Shown here: positions 11,224 through 23,689 of the stretch, piece after piece
How positions within the stretch are numbered: position 1 is the stretch's first letter
How the letters are laid out: each line of letters opens with the position of its first letter
Source of the DNA: Hordeum vulgare subsp. vulgare
Taxonomy: Eukaryota > Streptophyta > Magnoliopsida > Poales > Poaceae
Reading direction: 5' to 3'
Length of the DNA: 64,000 bases
Assembly: GCF_904849725.1 (NCBI RefSeq)
Contig: NC_058520.1
Span: 537,530,083-537,594,082 of the forward strand
The notes under the pieces: model-generated
Seen by the model: the letters and a program-made list of their open reading frames with translations, nothing else
Told to the model about the DNA's origin: nothing
Databases searched by the model: none
Program-made: the position numbers and the translations under genes

Positions 11224-13057
11224 TGTTGGAAATATGCCCTAGAGGCAATAATAATTAGTTATTATTATATTTCTTTGTTCATGATAATCGTTTATTATCC
11301 ATGCCATAATTTTATTGATTGGAAACACAATACTTGTGTGGATACATAGACAAAACACTGTCCCTGGTAAGCCTCTAGTTGACTAGCTCGTTGATCAAAG
11401 ATGGTCAAGGTTTCCTGGCCATAGGCAAGTGTTATTACTTGATAACGGGATCACATCATTAGGAGAATCATTTTGATGGACTAGGCCCAAACTAATAGAC
11501 GTAGCATGTTGATCGTGTCATTTTGTTGCTACTGTTTTCTGCGTGTCAAGTATTTGTTCCTATGACCATGAGATCATATAACTCACTGACACCGGAGGAA
11601 TGCTTTATGTGTATCAAACGTTGCAACGTAACTGGGTGACTATAAAGATGCTCTACAGGTATCTCCGAAGGTGTTCGTTGAGTTAGTATGGATCGAGACT
11701 GGGATTTGTCACTCCGTGTGACGGAGAGGTATCTCGGGGCCCACTCGGTAATACAACATCACACACAAGCCTTGTAAGCAATGTGACTTAGTGTAAGTTG
11801 CGGGATCTTGTATTACGGAACGAGTAAAGAGACTTGCCGGTAAACGAGATTGAAATAGGTATGCGGATACTGACGATCGAATCTCGGGCAAGTAACATAC
11901 CGAAGGACAAAGGGAATGACATACGGGATTATATAAATCCTTGGCACTGAGGTTCAAACGATAAGATCTTCGTAGAATATGTAGGATCCAATATGGGCAT
12001 CCAGGTCCCGCTATTGGATATTGACCGAGGAGTCACTCGGGTCATGTCTACATAGTTCTCGAACCCGCAGGGTCTGCACACTTAAGGTTCGGCATTGTTT
12101 TATGCGTATTTGAGTTATATGGTTGGTTACCGAATGTTGTTCGGAGTCCCGGATGAGATCACGGACGTCACGAGGGTTTCTGGAATGGTCCGGAAACGAA
12201 GATTGATATATAGGATGACCTCATTTGATTGCCGGAAGGTTTTCGGAGTTACCGGGAATGTGCCGGGAATGACGAATGGGTTCCGGGTGTTCACCGGGGG
12301 GGCAACCCACCCCGGGGAAGCCCATAGGCCTTGGGGGTGGCGCACCAGCCCTTGGTGGGCTGGTGGGACAGCCCAAGAAGGCCCTATGCGCCAAAGGATA
12401 AGAAATCAAAGAGAAAGAAAAAAGGGGAGGTGGGAAAGGAGAGAAGGACTCCACCTTCCAATCCAAGTTGGATTCGGTTTGGAAGGGGAGGACTTCCCCC
12501 CTTGGCTCGGCCGACCCCCTTGGGGCTCCTTGAGCCTCAAGGCAAGGCTCCTCCCCTCCCACCTATATACAGAGGTATTAGGACTGATTTGAGACAACTT
12601 TTGCCACGACAGCGCGACCACATACATCCACAGTTTTTCCTCTAGATCACGTTTCTGCAGAGCTCGGGCGGAGCCCTGCTGAGATTAGATCACCACTAAC
12701 CTCCGGAGCACCGTCACGCTGCCGGAGAACTCATCTACCTCTCTGTCTCTCTTGCTGGATCAAGAAGGCCGAGATCATCGTCGAGCTGTACGTGTGCTGA
12801 ACGCGGAGGTGCCGTCCGTTCGGCACTAGATCGGAGCAGATCGTGGGACGGATCGCGGGACGGTTCGTGGGACGGTTCGCGGGGCAGATCGAGGGACGTG
12901 AGGACGTTCCACTACATCAACCGCGTTTCTTAATGCTTCTGCTGTGCGATCTACAAGGGTACGTAAATCGGAAATCCCCTCTCGTAGATGGACATCACCA
13001 TGATAGGTCTTCGTGCGCGTAGGAAAATTTTTGTTTCCCATGCGACGTTCCCCAACG
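11224..13057 (+). repeat. Angela 5' LTR
   Basis: Starts TGTTGG after TSD CTGCC. Ends in CCCCAAC plus a final base that is G here instead of the A seen in the 3' LTR (CCCCAACA), so the canonical CA end is mutated. By eye it has about 30 differences from the 3' LTR in the first 1.08 kb, including a 6-bp indel near 12030. Confidence 0.93.
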
Positions 13058-13058
13058 G

Positions 13059-13070
13059 TGGCATCATGAG
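13059..13070 (+). other. Angela primer-binding site (degenerate)
   Basis: TGGCATCATGAG begins two bases after the LTR. It resembles TGGTATCAGAGC, the initiator tRNA-Met site used by BARE1-type Copia elements, with two or more changes. Decayed, but in the right place. Confidence 0.75.
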
Positions 13071-14599
13071 CTAGGTTCATGCGTAGATGTCTTCTCGAGT
13101 AGAACACAAAAGTTTTTGTGGGTGGTGATGTGCGTTTTGCTGCCCTCCTTAGTCTTTTCTTGATTCCGCGGTATTGTTGGATTGAAGCGGCTTGGACCGA
13201 CATTACTCGTACGCTTACGAGAGACTGGTTTCATCGCTACGAGTAACCCCGTTGCTCAAAGATGACTGGCAAGTATCGGTTTCTCCAACTTTAGTTGAAT
13301 CGGATTTGACCAAGGAGGTCCTTGTATAAGGTTAAATAGCAATTCATATATCTCCGTTGTGGTGTTTGCGTAAGTAAGATGCGATCCTACTAGATACCCA
13401 TGGTCACCACGTAAAACATGCAACAACAAAATTAGAGGACGTCTAACTTGTTTTTGCAGGGTATGCTTGTGATGTGATATGGCCAACGATGTGATGTGAT
13501 ATATTGGATGTATGAGATGATCATGTTGTAATAGATAATATCGACTTGCACGTCGATGGTACGGCAACCGGCAGGAGCCATAGGGTTGTCTTTAAACTAA
13601 CGTTTGTGCTTGCACATGCGTTTACTATTTTGCTAGGATGTAGCTTTAGTAGTAATAGCATGATTAGCACGACAACCCCGATGGCGACACGTTGATGGAG
13701 ATCATGGTGTGGCGCCGGTGACAAGAAGATCGTGCCGGTGCTTTGGTGCTGGAGATCAAGAAGCACATGATGATGCCATATCATGTCACTTATGAATTGC
13801 ATGTGATGTTAATCCTTTATGCACCTTATCTTGCTTAGAACGATGGTAGCATTATGAGGTGATCTCTCACTAAAATTTCAAGACGAAATTGTGTTCTCCC
13901 CGACTGTGCACCGTTGCGACAGTTCTTCGTTTCGAGACACCACGTGATGATCGGGTGTGATAGACTCAACGTTCACATACAACGGGTGCAAAATAGTTGC
14001 ACACGCGGAACACTCGGGTTAAGCTTGACGAGCCTAGCATGTGCAGACATGGCCTCAGAACACATGAGACCGAAAGGTCGAGCATGAATCGTATAGTTGA
14101 TATGATTAGCATAGAGATGCTTACCACTGAAACTATTCTCGACTCACGTGATGATCGGACTTGAGATAGTGGATTTGGATCATGTACCACTCAAATGACT
14201 AGAGAGATGTACTTTTTGAGTGGGAGTTCTTAAGTAATATGATTAATTGAACTAATTGTCATGAACATAGTCTAATGGTCTTTGCGAATTACGATATAGC
14301 TTGCGCTATAGCTCTACTATTTTTATATGTTCCTAGAGAAAATTTAGTTGAAAGTTGATAGTAGCAAACTTTGTAGAGGATTGTCCTCGTTGCTGCGCAA
14401 AAGGCTTATGTCCTTAATGCACCACTCGGTGTGCTGCACCTCGAGCGTCGTCTGTGGATGTTGTGAACATCCGACATACACGTTTCTGGTGACTACACGA
14501 TAGTTCAGTGCAAAATACTTAATGGCTTAGAAGCAAGGCGCCGAAGACGTTTTGAAACGTCACGGAACATAAGTGATGTTCTAAAGAGATGAAATTGTG

Positions 14600-15160
14600 A
14601 TTTCATGCTTGTGCCCTTGTTAAGAGGTACGAGACCTCCAACAAGATTCATTGTCCACAAAGTAAAGGAGAAAAGCTCAATCGTTGAGCGTGTGCTCAGA
14701 TTGTCTGAGTACGACAATCGCTTGAATCAAGTGGGAGTTAATCTTCCAGATGAGATAGTGATGGTTCTCCAAAGTCACTGCCACCAAGCTGTGAGAGCTT
14801 CGTGATGAACTATAACATATCAAGGATAGATACAATGATCCTTGAGCGATTCGCAATGTTTGACACTGCGAAAGTAGAAATCAAGAAGGAGCATCAATAG
14901 TTGATGGTTAGTAAAACCACTAAGTTTCAAGAAGGCAAGGGCTAGAAGGGATACTTCGTGAAACGGCTAAACAGTTGCTGCACTAATGAAGAGACCCAAG
15001 ATTAAACCCAAACCCGAGACTAAGTGCTTCTGTAATGAGGGGAACAGTCATTGAGGCGGAGCAACTCTAGATACTTGGTAGATAAGAAGGCTGGCAAAAG
15101 TCGAAAGAAGTATATTTGATATACATGATGTTGATGTGTACTTTACTAGTACTCCTAGTA
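14600..15160 (+). pseudogene. Angela gag remnant
   Basis: Plus-strand frame at 14605-14805 includes EKSSIVERVLRLSEY and VNLPDEIVMVLQS, which match the capsid-like part of BARE1-type gag. Downstream, pieces such as FAMFDTAKVEIKKE (about 14850-14890) continue the alignment, interrupted by many stops. The zinc knuckle is not recognisable. This protein would form the virus-like particle; it cannot be made from this copy. Confidence 0.75.
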
Positions 15161-15164
15161 GCAT

Positions 15165-16560
15165 GAGAGTATTGGATACCGGTTCGGTTGCTAAGTGATT
15201 AGTGACACGAAATGATAGCTACGGCATAAACGGAGACTAGATAAAGGCGAGGTGATGATACGTGTTGGAAGTGTTTCCAAGGTTGATATGATCAAAACGT
15301 CGCACGCTCTCTCTACCATCGGGATTGGTGTTAAACTGAAATAATTGTTATTTGGTGCTTGCGTTAAGCATGAACATGATTGGATCGTGTTTATTGCAAT
15401 ACGATTATTCATTTAAAAGAATAATGGTTACTCTATTTGCTTGAATAATCACCTTCAATGGTTTATTGAATCTCGATCGTAGTGTTACACATGTTCATGA
15501 TATTGGTGCCAAAAGATACGAGGTAATGATGATAGTACCACTTACTTGTGGCACTGCCGCTTGAGTCATGTTGGTATAAATTGCACGAAGAGGCTCCATG
15601 CTGATGGATCTTTATACTCACTTGATTTTGAATCACAAGTGACATGCAAATCATACCACATGAGCAAGGCCTTGTTTTCATTGAGATGAAATAAGATAGT
15701 AACTTGTTGGAAGTGATACATTTTGATGTATGCAGTCCAATGGGTGCTGAGGCACGCAGTGGATGTCATTATGTTCTTACTTCAATGACGATTTGAGTAG
15801 ATACAAGAGTATTTACTTAATGAATCACAAGTATGGAATATTGAAAAGTTCAATTCTGTTTCAGGAGTGAAGTTCATCGTAACAAGAGGATAAACTGTCT
15901 ACGATATGATCATAGAAATGAATATCTGAGTTATGAGTTTTGGTACGCAGTTAAGACAATGTGGAAATTGTTTCGCAGTTCATGCCACCTGGAACATCAT
16001 AGTGTGATGATGTGTTTGAACGTGATAGCCACGCACTATTTGGTATGGTGCATGCTACGATGTCTCTTATCGAATTACCACTATTGTTTATGGGTTATGC
16101 ATTAGAGACAACCGCATTCACTTAAAATAGGGCACCGCGTATTTCTGTTGAGATGACACAGTATAGACTGAGGTTTAGAGAAATCTAAACTGTCGTTTCT
16201 TGAAAGTTTGGGGCTTCGACACTTATGTGAAAAAGTTTCAGTCTGATAAGCTCGAACCCAAAAGAGGATAAATGCATCTTCATAGGATATCCAAAACAGT
16301 TGGGTACATCTCCTATCTCAGATCCGAAAGCAAAGTGTTTGTTTCTAGAAACGGATCCTTTCTCGAGGAAAGGTTTCTCCCAAAAGAATTGAGTGCGAGG
16401 GTGATAGAACTTGATGAGGTTATTGAACCATCACTTCAACCAGTGTGGAGCAGGGCGCAGGAAGTTTTTCATGTGGCGCCTACACCAATTGAAGTGAAAG
16501 CTGATGATGGTGATCATCTAGCATCGGATCAAGTCACTACAAGCCTCGTAGGTTGACAAG
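15165..16560 (+). pseudogene. Angela protease-integrase remnant
   Basis: VLDTGSVAK near 15169-15195 is the Copia protease active-site motif D-T-G. YLWHCRLSHVGI near 15543-15580 is the GAG-pre-integrase zinc-binding region, and about 15730-16250 keeps shreds of the integrase core. An open stretch at 16272-16556 (SKTVGYISYLRSESKVFVSR) matches the integrase C-terminal region of BARE1-type polyproteins. Stops and indels separate all these pieces. Confidence 0.78.
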
Positions 16561-16639
16561 GTCGCGTACTACTGCAGAGTGGTACGGTGACCCTGTCTTG
16601 GAGGTCATGTTGTTGAGCAACAATGAACCTACGAGTTAT

Positions 16640-17965
16640 GGAGAAAGCAATGGTGGGCCCGGATTCCGACAAATGGCTGGAAGCCATGAAATCCGAGAGA
16701 GGGTCCATGTATGAAAACAAAGTGTAGACTTTGGAAGAACTACTTGATGGTCATAGGACTACTGAGTAAAGATGGATCTTTAAAAGGAAGACAGATGATG
16801 ATGGTGATAAGTCACTATTAAGAAAAGCTTGACTTGTCGCAAAGATGTTTCCGACAAGATCAAACAGTTGACTATGATGAGACTATCTCACTCGTAGCGA
16901 TGCTAAAAGTCTGTTAGAATTATGTTAGTAGTTGCTGCATTATTTATGAAATATTGCACATAGGATGTCAAAACATTGTTTCCTCGACGGTTTCCTTGAG
17001 CAAACATTGTATGTGATACAACCAGGAGGTTTTGTCGATCCTAAAGATACTAGCAAGTATGCAAGCTCCAGCGATCCTTCAATGGACTGGTGCAAGCATC
17101 TCGGAGTTGGAATATACACTTTGATGTGATGATCAAAGATTTTGGGTTTGTATAAGGTTTATGAGAAACTTGTATTTCCAAAGAAGTGAGTGGGAGCACT
17201 ATAGAATTTCTGATAAGTATATGTGGTTGACATATTGTGGATCAGAAGTAATGTAGAATTTCTGTAAAGCATACAAGGCTGTTTGAAAGGAGTTTTTCAA
17301 AGGAATACCTGGATTGCGCTACTTGAATGTTGAGCATCAAAGATCTATGGAGATAGATCGAAAGCGCTTAATAGAAGTTTCAACAAGATGCATGCCTTGA
17401 CAAGTTTTTGAAGGAGTTCAAAATAGATTAGCAAAGAAGGAGTTCTTGGTTGCGTTGTAAGATGTGAATTTGAGTAATACTCAAAAGCCGACCACGGCAG
17501 AATAAAGCGAATAGACGAAGGTCGTCTTCTATGCCTTAGTCGTGGACTCTAAAGTATGCCATGCTGAGTACCGCACCTCATGTGTGCCTTGCAGCAAGTC
17601 TGTTAAGAGGTACATAGAGTGATCCAGGATTGAATCACTGATCAGCGGTCAAAGTTATCCTTAGTAACTAAATAGACTAAGGAATTTTTCTCGATTATGG
17701 AGGTGGTTAAAGAGTTCGTCGTAAAGGGTTACGTCGATGCAAGCTTTGACACTAATCCGAATAACTATGAGTAGTGAAACGGATTCGTATAGTAGAGTAG
17801 ATATTTGGAGCATTTCCGAATAGCACGTAGTAGCAGCATCTATAAGATGACATAAAGATTTGTAAAGAACGCACGGATCTGAAAGTTTCAGAACCGTTGA
17901 CTAAAACCTCTCTCACGAGCAAGACGTGATCAGACCCCAGAACTATAGGGGTGTTGGATTCGTTG
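16640..17965 (+). pseudogene. Angela reverse transcriptase-RNase H remnant
   Basis: KWLEAMKSERGSMYENKVW at about 16670-16730 is the typical start of the Copia RT domain. Near 16965-17100 one frame reads QPGGFVDPKDTSKYA, also RT. KGYVDASFDTNPNNYE near 17727-17773 fits the RNase H acidic motif region, and KPLSREQDVI near 17903-17935 fits the polyprotein C-terminus. Heavy decay; parts of RT are missing. Confidence 0.75.
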
Positions 17966-18017
17966 AAATCACATGGTGATGTGAACTAGATTATTGACTC
18001 TAGTGGAAGTGGGAGAC

Positions 18018-19844
18018 TGTTGGAAATATGCCCTAGAGGCAATAGTAATTAGTTATTATTATATTTCTTTGTTCATGATAATCGTTTATTAGCCATGCCA
18101 TAATTGTATTGATTGGAAACACAATACTTGTGTGGATACATAGACAAAACACTGTCCCTAGTAAGCCTCTAGTTGACTAGCTCGTTGATCAAAGATGGTC
18201 AAGGTTTCCTGGCCATAGGCAAGTGTTGTTACTTGATAACGGGATCACATCATTAGGAGAATCATGTGATGGACTAGACCCAAACTAATAGACGTAGCAT
18301 GTTGATCATGTCATTTTGTTGCTACTGTTTTTTGCGTGTCAAGTATTTGTTCCTATGACCATAAGATCATATAACTCACTGACACCGGAGGAATGCTTTG
18401 TGTGTATCAAACGTCGCAACGTAACTGGGTGACTATAAAGATGCTCTACAGGTATCTCCAAAGGTGTTCGTTGAGCTAGTATGGATCGAGACTGGGATTT
18501 GTCACTCCGTGTGATGGAGAGGTATCTCGGGGCCCACTCGGTAATACAACATCACACACAAGCCTTGCAAGCAATGTGACTTAGTGTAAGTTGCAGGATC
18601 TTGTATTACGGAACGAGTAAAGAGACTTGCCGGTAAACGAGATTGAAATAGGTATGCGGATACTGACGATCGAATCTCGGGCAAGTAACATATCGAAGGA
18701 CAAAGGGAATGACATACGGGATTATATGAATCCTTGGCACTGAGGTTCAAACGATAAGATCTTCGTAGAATATGTAGGATCCAATATGGGCATACAGGTC
18801 CCGCTATTGGATATTGACCGAGATCGGGTCATGTCTACATAGTTCTTGAACCCGCAGGGTCTGCACACTTAAGGTTCGGCGTTGTTTTATGCGTATTTGA
18901 GTTATATGGTTGGTTACCGAATATTGTTTGGAGTCCCGGATGAGATCACGGACGTCACGAGGGTTTCCGAAATGGTCCGGAAACGAAGATTGATATATAG
19001 GATGACCTCATTTGATTGCCGGAAGGTTTTCGGAGTTACCGGGAATGTGCCGGGAATGACCAATGGGTTCCGGGTGTTCACCGGGGGGGGCAACCCACCC
19101 CGGGGAAGCCCATAGGCCTTGGGGGTGGCGCACCAGCCCTTGGTGGGCTGGTGGGACAGCCCAAGAAGGCCCTATGCGCCAAAGGATAAGAAATCAAAGA
19201 GAAAAAAAGGGGAGGTGGGAAAGGAGAGAAGGACTCCATCTTCCAATCCAAGTTGGATTCGGTTTGGAAGGGGAGGACTTCCCCCCTTGGCTCGGCCGAC
19301 CCCCTTGGGGCTCCTTGAGCCTCAAGGCAAGGCCCCTCCCCTCCCACCTATATATACAGAGGTATTAGGGCTGATTTGAGACAACTTTTGCCACGACAGC
19401 CCGACCACATACCTCCACGGTTTTTCCTCTAGATCGCGTTTCTGCAGAGCTCGGGCGGAGCCCTGCTGAGATTAGATCACCACCAACCTCCGGAGCGCCG
19501 TCACGCTGCCGGAGAACTCATCTACCTCTCCGTCTCTCTTGCTGGATCAAGAAGGCCGAGATCATCGTCGAGTTGTACGTGTGCTGAACGCGGAGGTGTC
19601 GTCCGTTCGGCACTAGATCGGAGCGGATCGTGGGACGGATCGCGGGACGGTTCGTGGGACGGTTCGCGGGGCGGATCGAGGGACGTGAGGACGTTCCACT
19701 ACATCAACCGCGTTTCTTAACGCTTCTGCTGTGCGATCTACAAGGGTACGTAGATCGGAAATCCCCTCTCGTAGATGGACATCACCTTTATAGGTCTTCG
19801 TGCGCGTAGGAAAATTTTTGTTTCCCATGCGACGTTCCCCAACA
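18018..19844 (+). repeat. Angela 3' LTR
   Basis: TGTTGG...CCCCAACA, 1827 bp, directly after the polypurine tract and followed by TSD CTGCC. Both ends are canonical. Confidence 0.95.
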
Positions 19845-20551
19845 CTGCCATGGGAGGGATGGACAATAGATGTCATGCAAGTTCTTTTCCCTAAGCACGT
19901 ATGACGACACACGGAATGCATGCCTACATCACACTGAAGAACGGGAGCTAGCCACATATCTCTCCTTGTTATAACTGTTGCATGATGAATATCATCCAAA
20001 CAAATCACCGACCCATTGCCTACGAGTTTGTCCTACTGCTGTTGTTACTTTTCTTGCTCTGTTGCTGTTACTTGTCTTGCTCTGCTGCTACTGTTGCTAC
20101 TACTGTCGCTTGCTACTGTTGCTACTTGCTACTGCTGTCACTACTGCTATTCCTTGCCGCTGCTATTACTCATTACACTGCTGCTACGTGCTACAATACT
20201 TTTTTGCTGGTCGTTGATGGGAACAGAAAATTTCCGTCAACGAGGCAACTTGGCGCCATTGATACAATCGTTAGAAATAGTCTGCCGTGTCAACAGATCG
20301 TTTCTCACACCGTTGTTATCATACTACTTTGCTGTTACTACTTTGCTTGCAGATACTAATCTTTCAGGTGTGGTTGAATCTAACACATTCAGCTGCTAAT
20401 ACTTGAGAGTATTCTCTCACCTCCTATAGGCGTACCAACAAATTTGGGTCGAATACTCTACCCTCGAAAACTGCTGCGATCCCACGCGCTGGTGGGCCGT
20501 CAACAACATTCTTCTAGTTTCGATTGCCGAAGAGTGCTAGCAGCATTCTTC

Positions 20552-20569
20552 TGGTGCCGTTGCAGGGGA
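20552..20569 (+). other. Fossil primer-binding site inside the N1 5' LTR end
   Basis: TGGTGCCGTTGCAGGGGA matches the tRNA-Asp site TGGCGCCGTTGCCGGGGA at 16 of 18 positions but lies 21 bp inside the LTR. The same motif is at 29427-29444 in the 3' LTR. Confidence 0.75.
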
Positions 20570-20599
20570 AGGTCTGCTGTCACGGAGTCAGCATTTTTC

Positions 20600-20617
20600 T
20601 GGCGCTGTTGCCGGGGA
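20600..20617 (+). other. N1 primer-binding site (tRNA-Asp)
   Basis: TGGCGCTGTTGCCGGGGA starts 10 bp after the LTR end. It is complementary to the 3' end of plant tRNA-Asp(GTC) with one mismatch. Athila-lineage elements commonly use this primer. Confidence 0.9.
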
Positions 20618-20667
20618 GGTATTGCTATATTCTCTGAGTCACTTGGGATTTATATCTGCTGATCACT

Positions 20668-23509
20668 ATGAAGAATCTCAAGGATCCAAAATCCAAAGTC
20701 TTGCCCTCAACTACGAGAGGAGGTAAGGAATTGCCATCTAGCTGTGCACTTGATTCACCTTCAGTTATGAGTAAGTTTGCGACATCACCTCCTGCTAGAA
20801 ATATTGATATGTCGCCTGTGCTTGATGATGCTTATGATGCTACTATCAGAGATGCTATGCTTGATACTATGCATAATGATGCTATGCTTGATACTGCTAG
20901 AGATGCTATGCTTGATACTGCTTTGCCTGATGATGCTAGAGATGCTATTATGCCTGATGATGCTATGCTTGATACTGCTAGAGATACTACTTTGCCTGAT
21001 GTTCCACTAGGGGTGTTCCTAGATGCTCATATTGCTAGAGTTACTGCCAATGTCGTGATGCTTCTGAAACTGTCGATACTATTGAGATAGAACCTGCTTT
21101 TTCTCCTGCTAGATCTAGCTCTCCTAGATATGAATTCTCTGATATACTTGAGGGTTACGTTATGGAGGGAGAGATAGCTGAGGATTTTCTTGCGTGTAAG
21201 GATGCCTATGACGCTGAGAAATTACTTCTCAAGTGGAAGGAAATATCTCTCAAAGCTAGGATGAAATACGACCCAAAGTTTGCCACTTCACCTATCTTTA
21301 TCACCGATAAGGATTATGAATTCTCGGTCGACCTTGAGATAATCTCTCTAGTCGAATCTGATCCTTTCCACGGTTATGAGTCTGAGATGGTCGTAACCCA
21401 TCTTGCCAACCTACACGATATAGCCACCCTTTTCACTAATGAGGAGAAGATCCGCCACTACTATATCCTTAAGCTGTTTCCTTTCTCTCTAAAGGATGAC
21501 GCTAAAGCCTGGTTCACCTCTCTTGCTCCTGGATGTGTGAGTAGTCCCCAGGATATGGTCCATTACTTCTGTGAGAAATATTTCCCTGCCCATAAGAAGC
21601 AAGCTGCCTTGCAGGAAATATACAACTTTGCTCAACTCCAAGAAGAGAGTCTCCCACAAGCTTGGGGAGGCTCGTCCAGCTACAAAATGCTTTGCTTGAT
21701 CACCCTCTTAAGAAGAACGAGATACTTGATATCTTCTATAACGGACTTACCGATGCCTCTAGAGACCACCTAGATAGTTGTGCCGGTTGTCTTTTTAGGG
21801 AACGAACTGTAGAACAAGCTGAGACCCTACCGAATAACATCTTGATCAACGATAATGCTTGGACTATTCCCGAACGACCTCCTAATCCAACTCCTAAGAA
21901 AAGAGGTATTCTATTCCTCAGTCCCGAAGATATGCAAGAAGCCAAGAAATCTATGCAAGAGAAAGGCATTAGATCTGAAGATGTCAAAAATCTACCACCT
22001 ATCGAAGAGATCCATGTTCTTGATAACCCGATACAGGTAGTAGAAGTGAATTCTCTGCGTAGGTTTGATGAGAGTGATATTCCTTTTGACAAACCTGCTA
22101 GCCTATGCTTCGATGAATTTGACAACTTTGCTGCCAAACAACACAGTTTCAATGATTATGTTAGAAGACATTTGGAACAAAGTGCTCGTATGCTTAGCCA
22201 TTTAAGTGCTTGTGTAGACAGAAATGTCAATGATCTGAAGCTTCTGAGTAAACATGCCTCTATGATTACTACTCAAGTAGAACAAGTACTTAAAGCTCGG
22301 AATGACTTCCTCAATGAATTAAATGACGACTCTGTCAAAGTCATTACTAGAGGAGGAAAAATGACTCAGGAACCTTTGTATCCTGAAGGTCATCCTAAGA
22401 GAATTGATCAAGATTCTCAAGGAATTAATGCTGATACACCCAGTCATCCTAAGGAGAAGAAGAAGGATGATAGAAACCTACATGCGAGTTCACCAAATAC
22501 TGTCACACCTGAAGAACCTAATGATATTTCTGCGTCTGATGCAGAAACACAATTTGGTGATGAACATGAACCTGGTGACAATATGGACAGTGATGTTCAT
22601 AATAAAGCTCAACCTAGCAATATTGAGGATGTGGAGATTGAACCTTCGGTTAATCCTGATAACCCACAACCTAAGAAATACGATAAGAATGACTTCACTG
22701 CTAGGAAGCATGGTAAAGAAAGGGAGCCATGGGTTCAGCGATATATGCCCTTTCCTCCTAAGCCATCCAAGAAAAAGGATGATGAGGATTTTGAGCGCTT
22801 CGTTGAGATGATAAGACCCATCTTTCTGCAGATGCGGTTAACTGATATGCTCAAGATGTCTCCGTATACTAAGTACATGAAATATATCGTGACTAATAAA
22901 CAGAAGACACCAGATCTGGAGATCTCCACCATGCTTGCCAATTACACTTTCAAAGGTGGAACTCCTAAGAAACTTGGTGATCCCGGAGTGCCCACTATAC
23001 CTTGCTCCATTAAAGGAAACTACGTAAGAACTGCCTTATGTGGCCTTGGAGCCGGTGTTAGTGTTATGCCACTCTCTCTTTATCGTAGACTTGAATTGGA
23101 TAAGTTGACACCCACTAAAATTTCTCTGCAAATGGCCGACAAATCAACTACTTTCCCTATCGGCATTTGCGAGGATGTGCCTGTTGTGGTTGCTAACACC
23201 ACTATCTTAACAGACTTTGTTATCTTGGATATTCCCGAGGACGATGCCATGGTTGTCATCCTCGGAAGACCCTTTTTAAACACTGTAGGGGCTGTTATAG
23301 ATTGCAACAAAGGCAATGTCACTTTCCATGTCAACGGTAATGAGCACACAGTGCACTTTCCGAAGAAACGATATCAAGTACATTGCATCAATGCTATCGA
23401 AAAGACTTCATCGATTCTTATTTGGAGCTTTGAATGCCCTATTCCTCGTGTCAAGATGAAGTATGATTTGCTTGTTGCGGAGATACATATCCCCATTGAG
23501 GTGACTTAG
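20668..23509 (+). pseudogene. N1 gag-protease frame, broken
   Basis: Starts at ATG 20668 after the primer-binding site. An acidic leader carries an in-frame minisatellite (units like DAMLDTARD, 20830-21000). A frameshift near 21050 leads to the gag capsid-like region, with FPFSLKDDAKAWFTSLAPG at about 21478-21535. A second frameshift at the G-run 21664-21667 leads into a 615-residue frame (21662-23509). Its C-terminal part is retropepsin-like: CGLGAGVSVMPLSLY at about 23039-23083, then ILGRPFLNTVGAVIDC. In relatives the first motif reads C-D-(L/V)-G-A, so the catalytic Asp is replaced by Gly (codon 23042-23044). No RT follows. The role was particle formation and processing; two frameshifts and the Asp loss make it non-functional. 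Confidence 0.88.
21658..21669 (+). other. Polypurine-tract-like sequence inside N1 gag
   Basis: AAGCTTGGGGAG is one G short of the N1 polypurine tract AAGCTTGGGGGAG (27791-27803). It encodes the gag QAWG motif. The missing G is the frameshift that breaks gag here. Confidence 0.6.
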
Positions 23510-23689
23510 TGGCTATTTTAAAATTCTCCGTTCTCTCTTGCGATTCGAGAAGGTTTTGTCATGAGGATTTGATAACCCCATTGACGGATTTCTTTCGATG
23601 ACCATGAAATGGATGAATCAAAGAGTCACATACCTCTGTTTTGAGCTTTCATTTTCTATTGCTTAGAAGAAAAATGATAGATTTAGTTT

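Larger units (their letters stand above)
11224..19844 (+). mobile_element. Angela/BARE1/WIS-type Copia element, decayed internally
   Basis: A full structure is visible: two LTRs of about 1.83 kb, a primer-binding site, a polypurine tract (AGTGGAAGTGGGAGA, 18003-18017) and a 5-bp TSD. The LTR opening TGTTGGAAATATGCCCTAGA is the signature of the BARE1/WIS/Angela group. The 4.96 kb interior keeps recognisable gag, protease, integrase, RT and RNase H pieces in the right order but with many stops and frameshifts in every frame. It is inserted in the 5' LTR of N1 and is therefore younger than N1. Confidence 0.95.
10289..20590 (+). repeat. 5' LTR of N1, interrupted by Angela
   Basis: The LTR begins at 10289, is split at 11224-19844 by a Copia element with TSD CTGCC, and ends GAGTCA at 20590. 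Without the insertion it is about 1.68 kb, against 1661 bp for the 3' LTR (27805-29465). Compared with the 3' LTR, a probable TATA motif has changed (CTCTATAAG in the 3' copy, CTCTAAAAT here, about 10610), so this copy's promoter may be weakened as well as disrupted. Confidence 0.92.

Noticed and set aside
12095..12645. Overlapping 70-165 residue frames on both strands (also 18882-19379)
   Set aside because: They lie within the Angela LTRs, repeat in both, and are Gly/Pro/Arg-rich by-products of GC content.
19978..20399. Leu/Cys-rich frames resembling membrane proteins (also at 8656-8954 and 28853-29241)
   Set aside because: They are translations of a TGC/TAC-rich low-complexity block found at the same place in each LTR, open in several frames at once.
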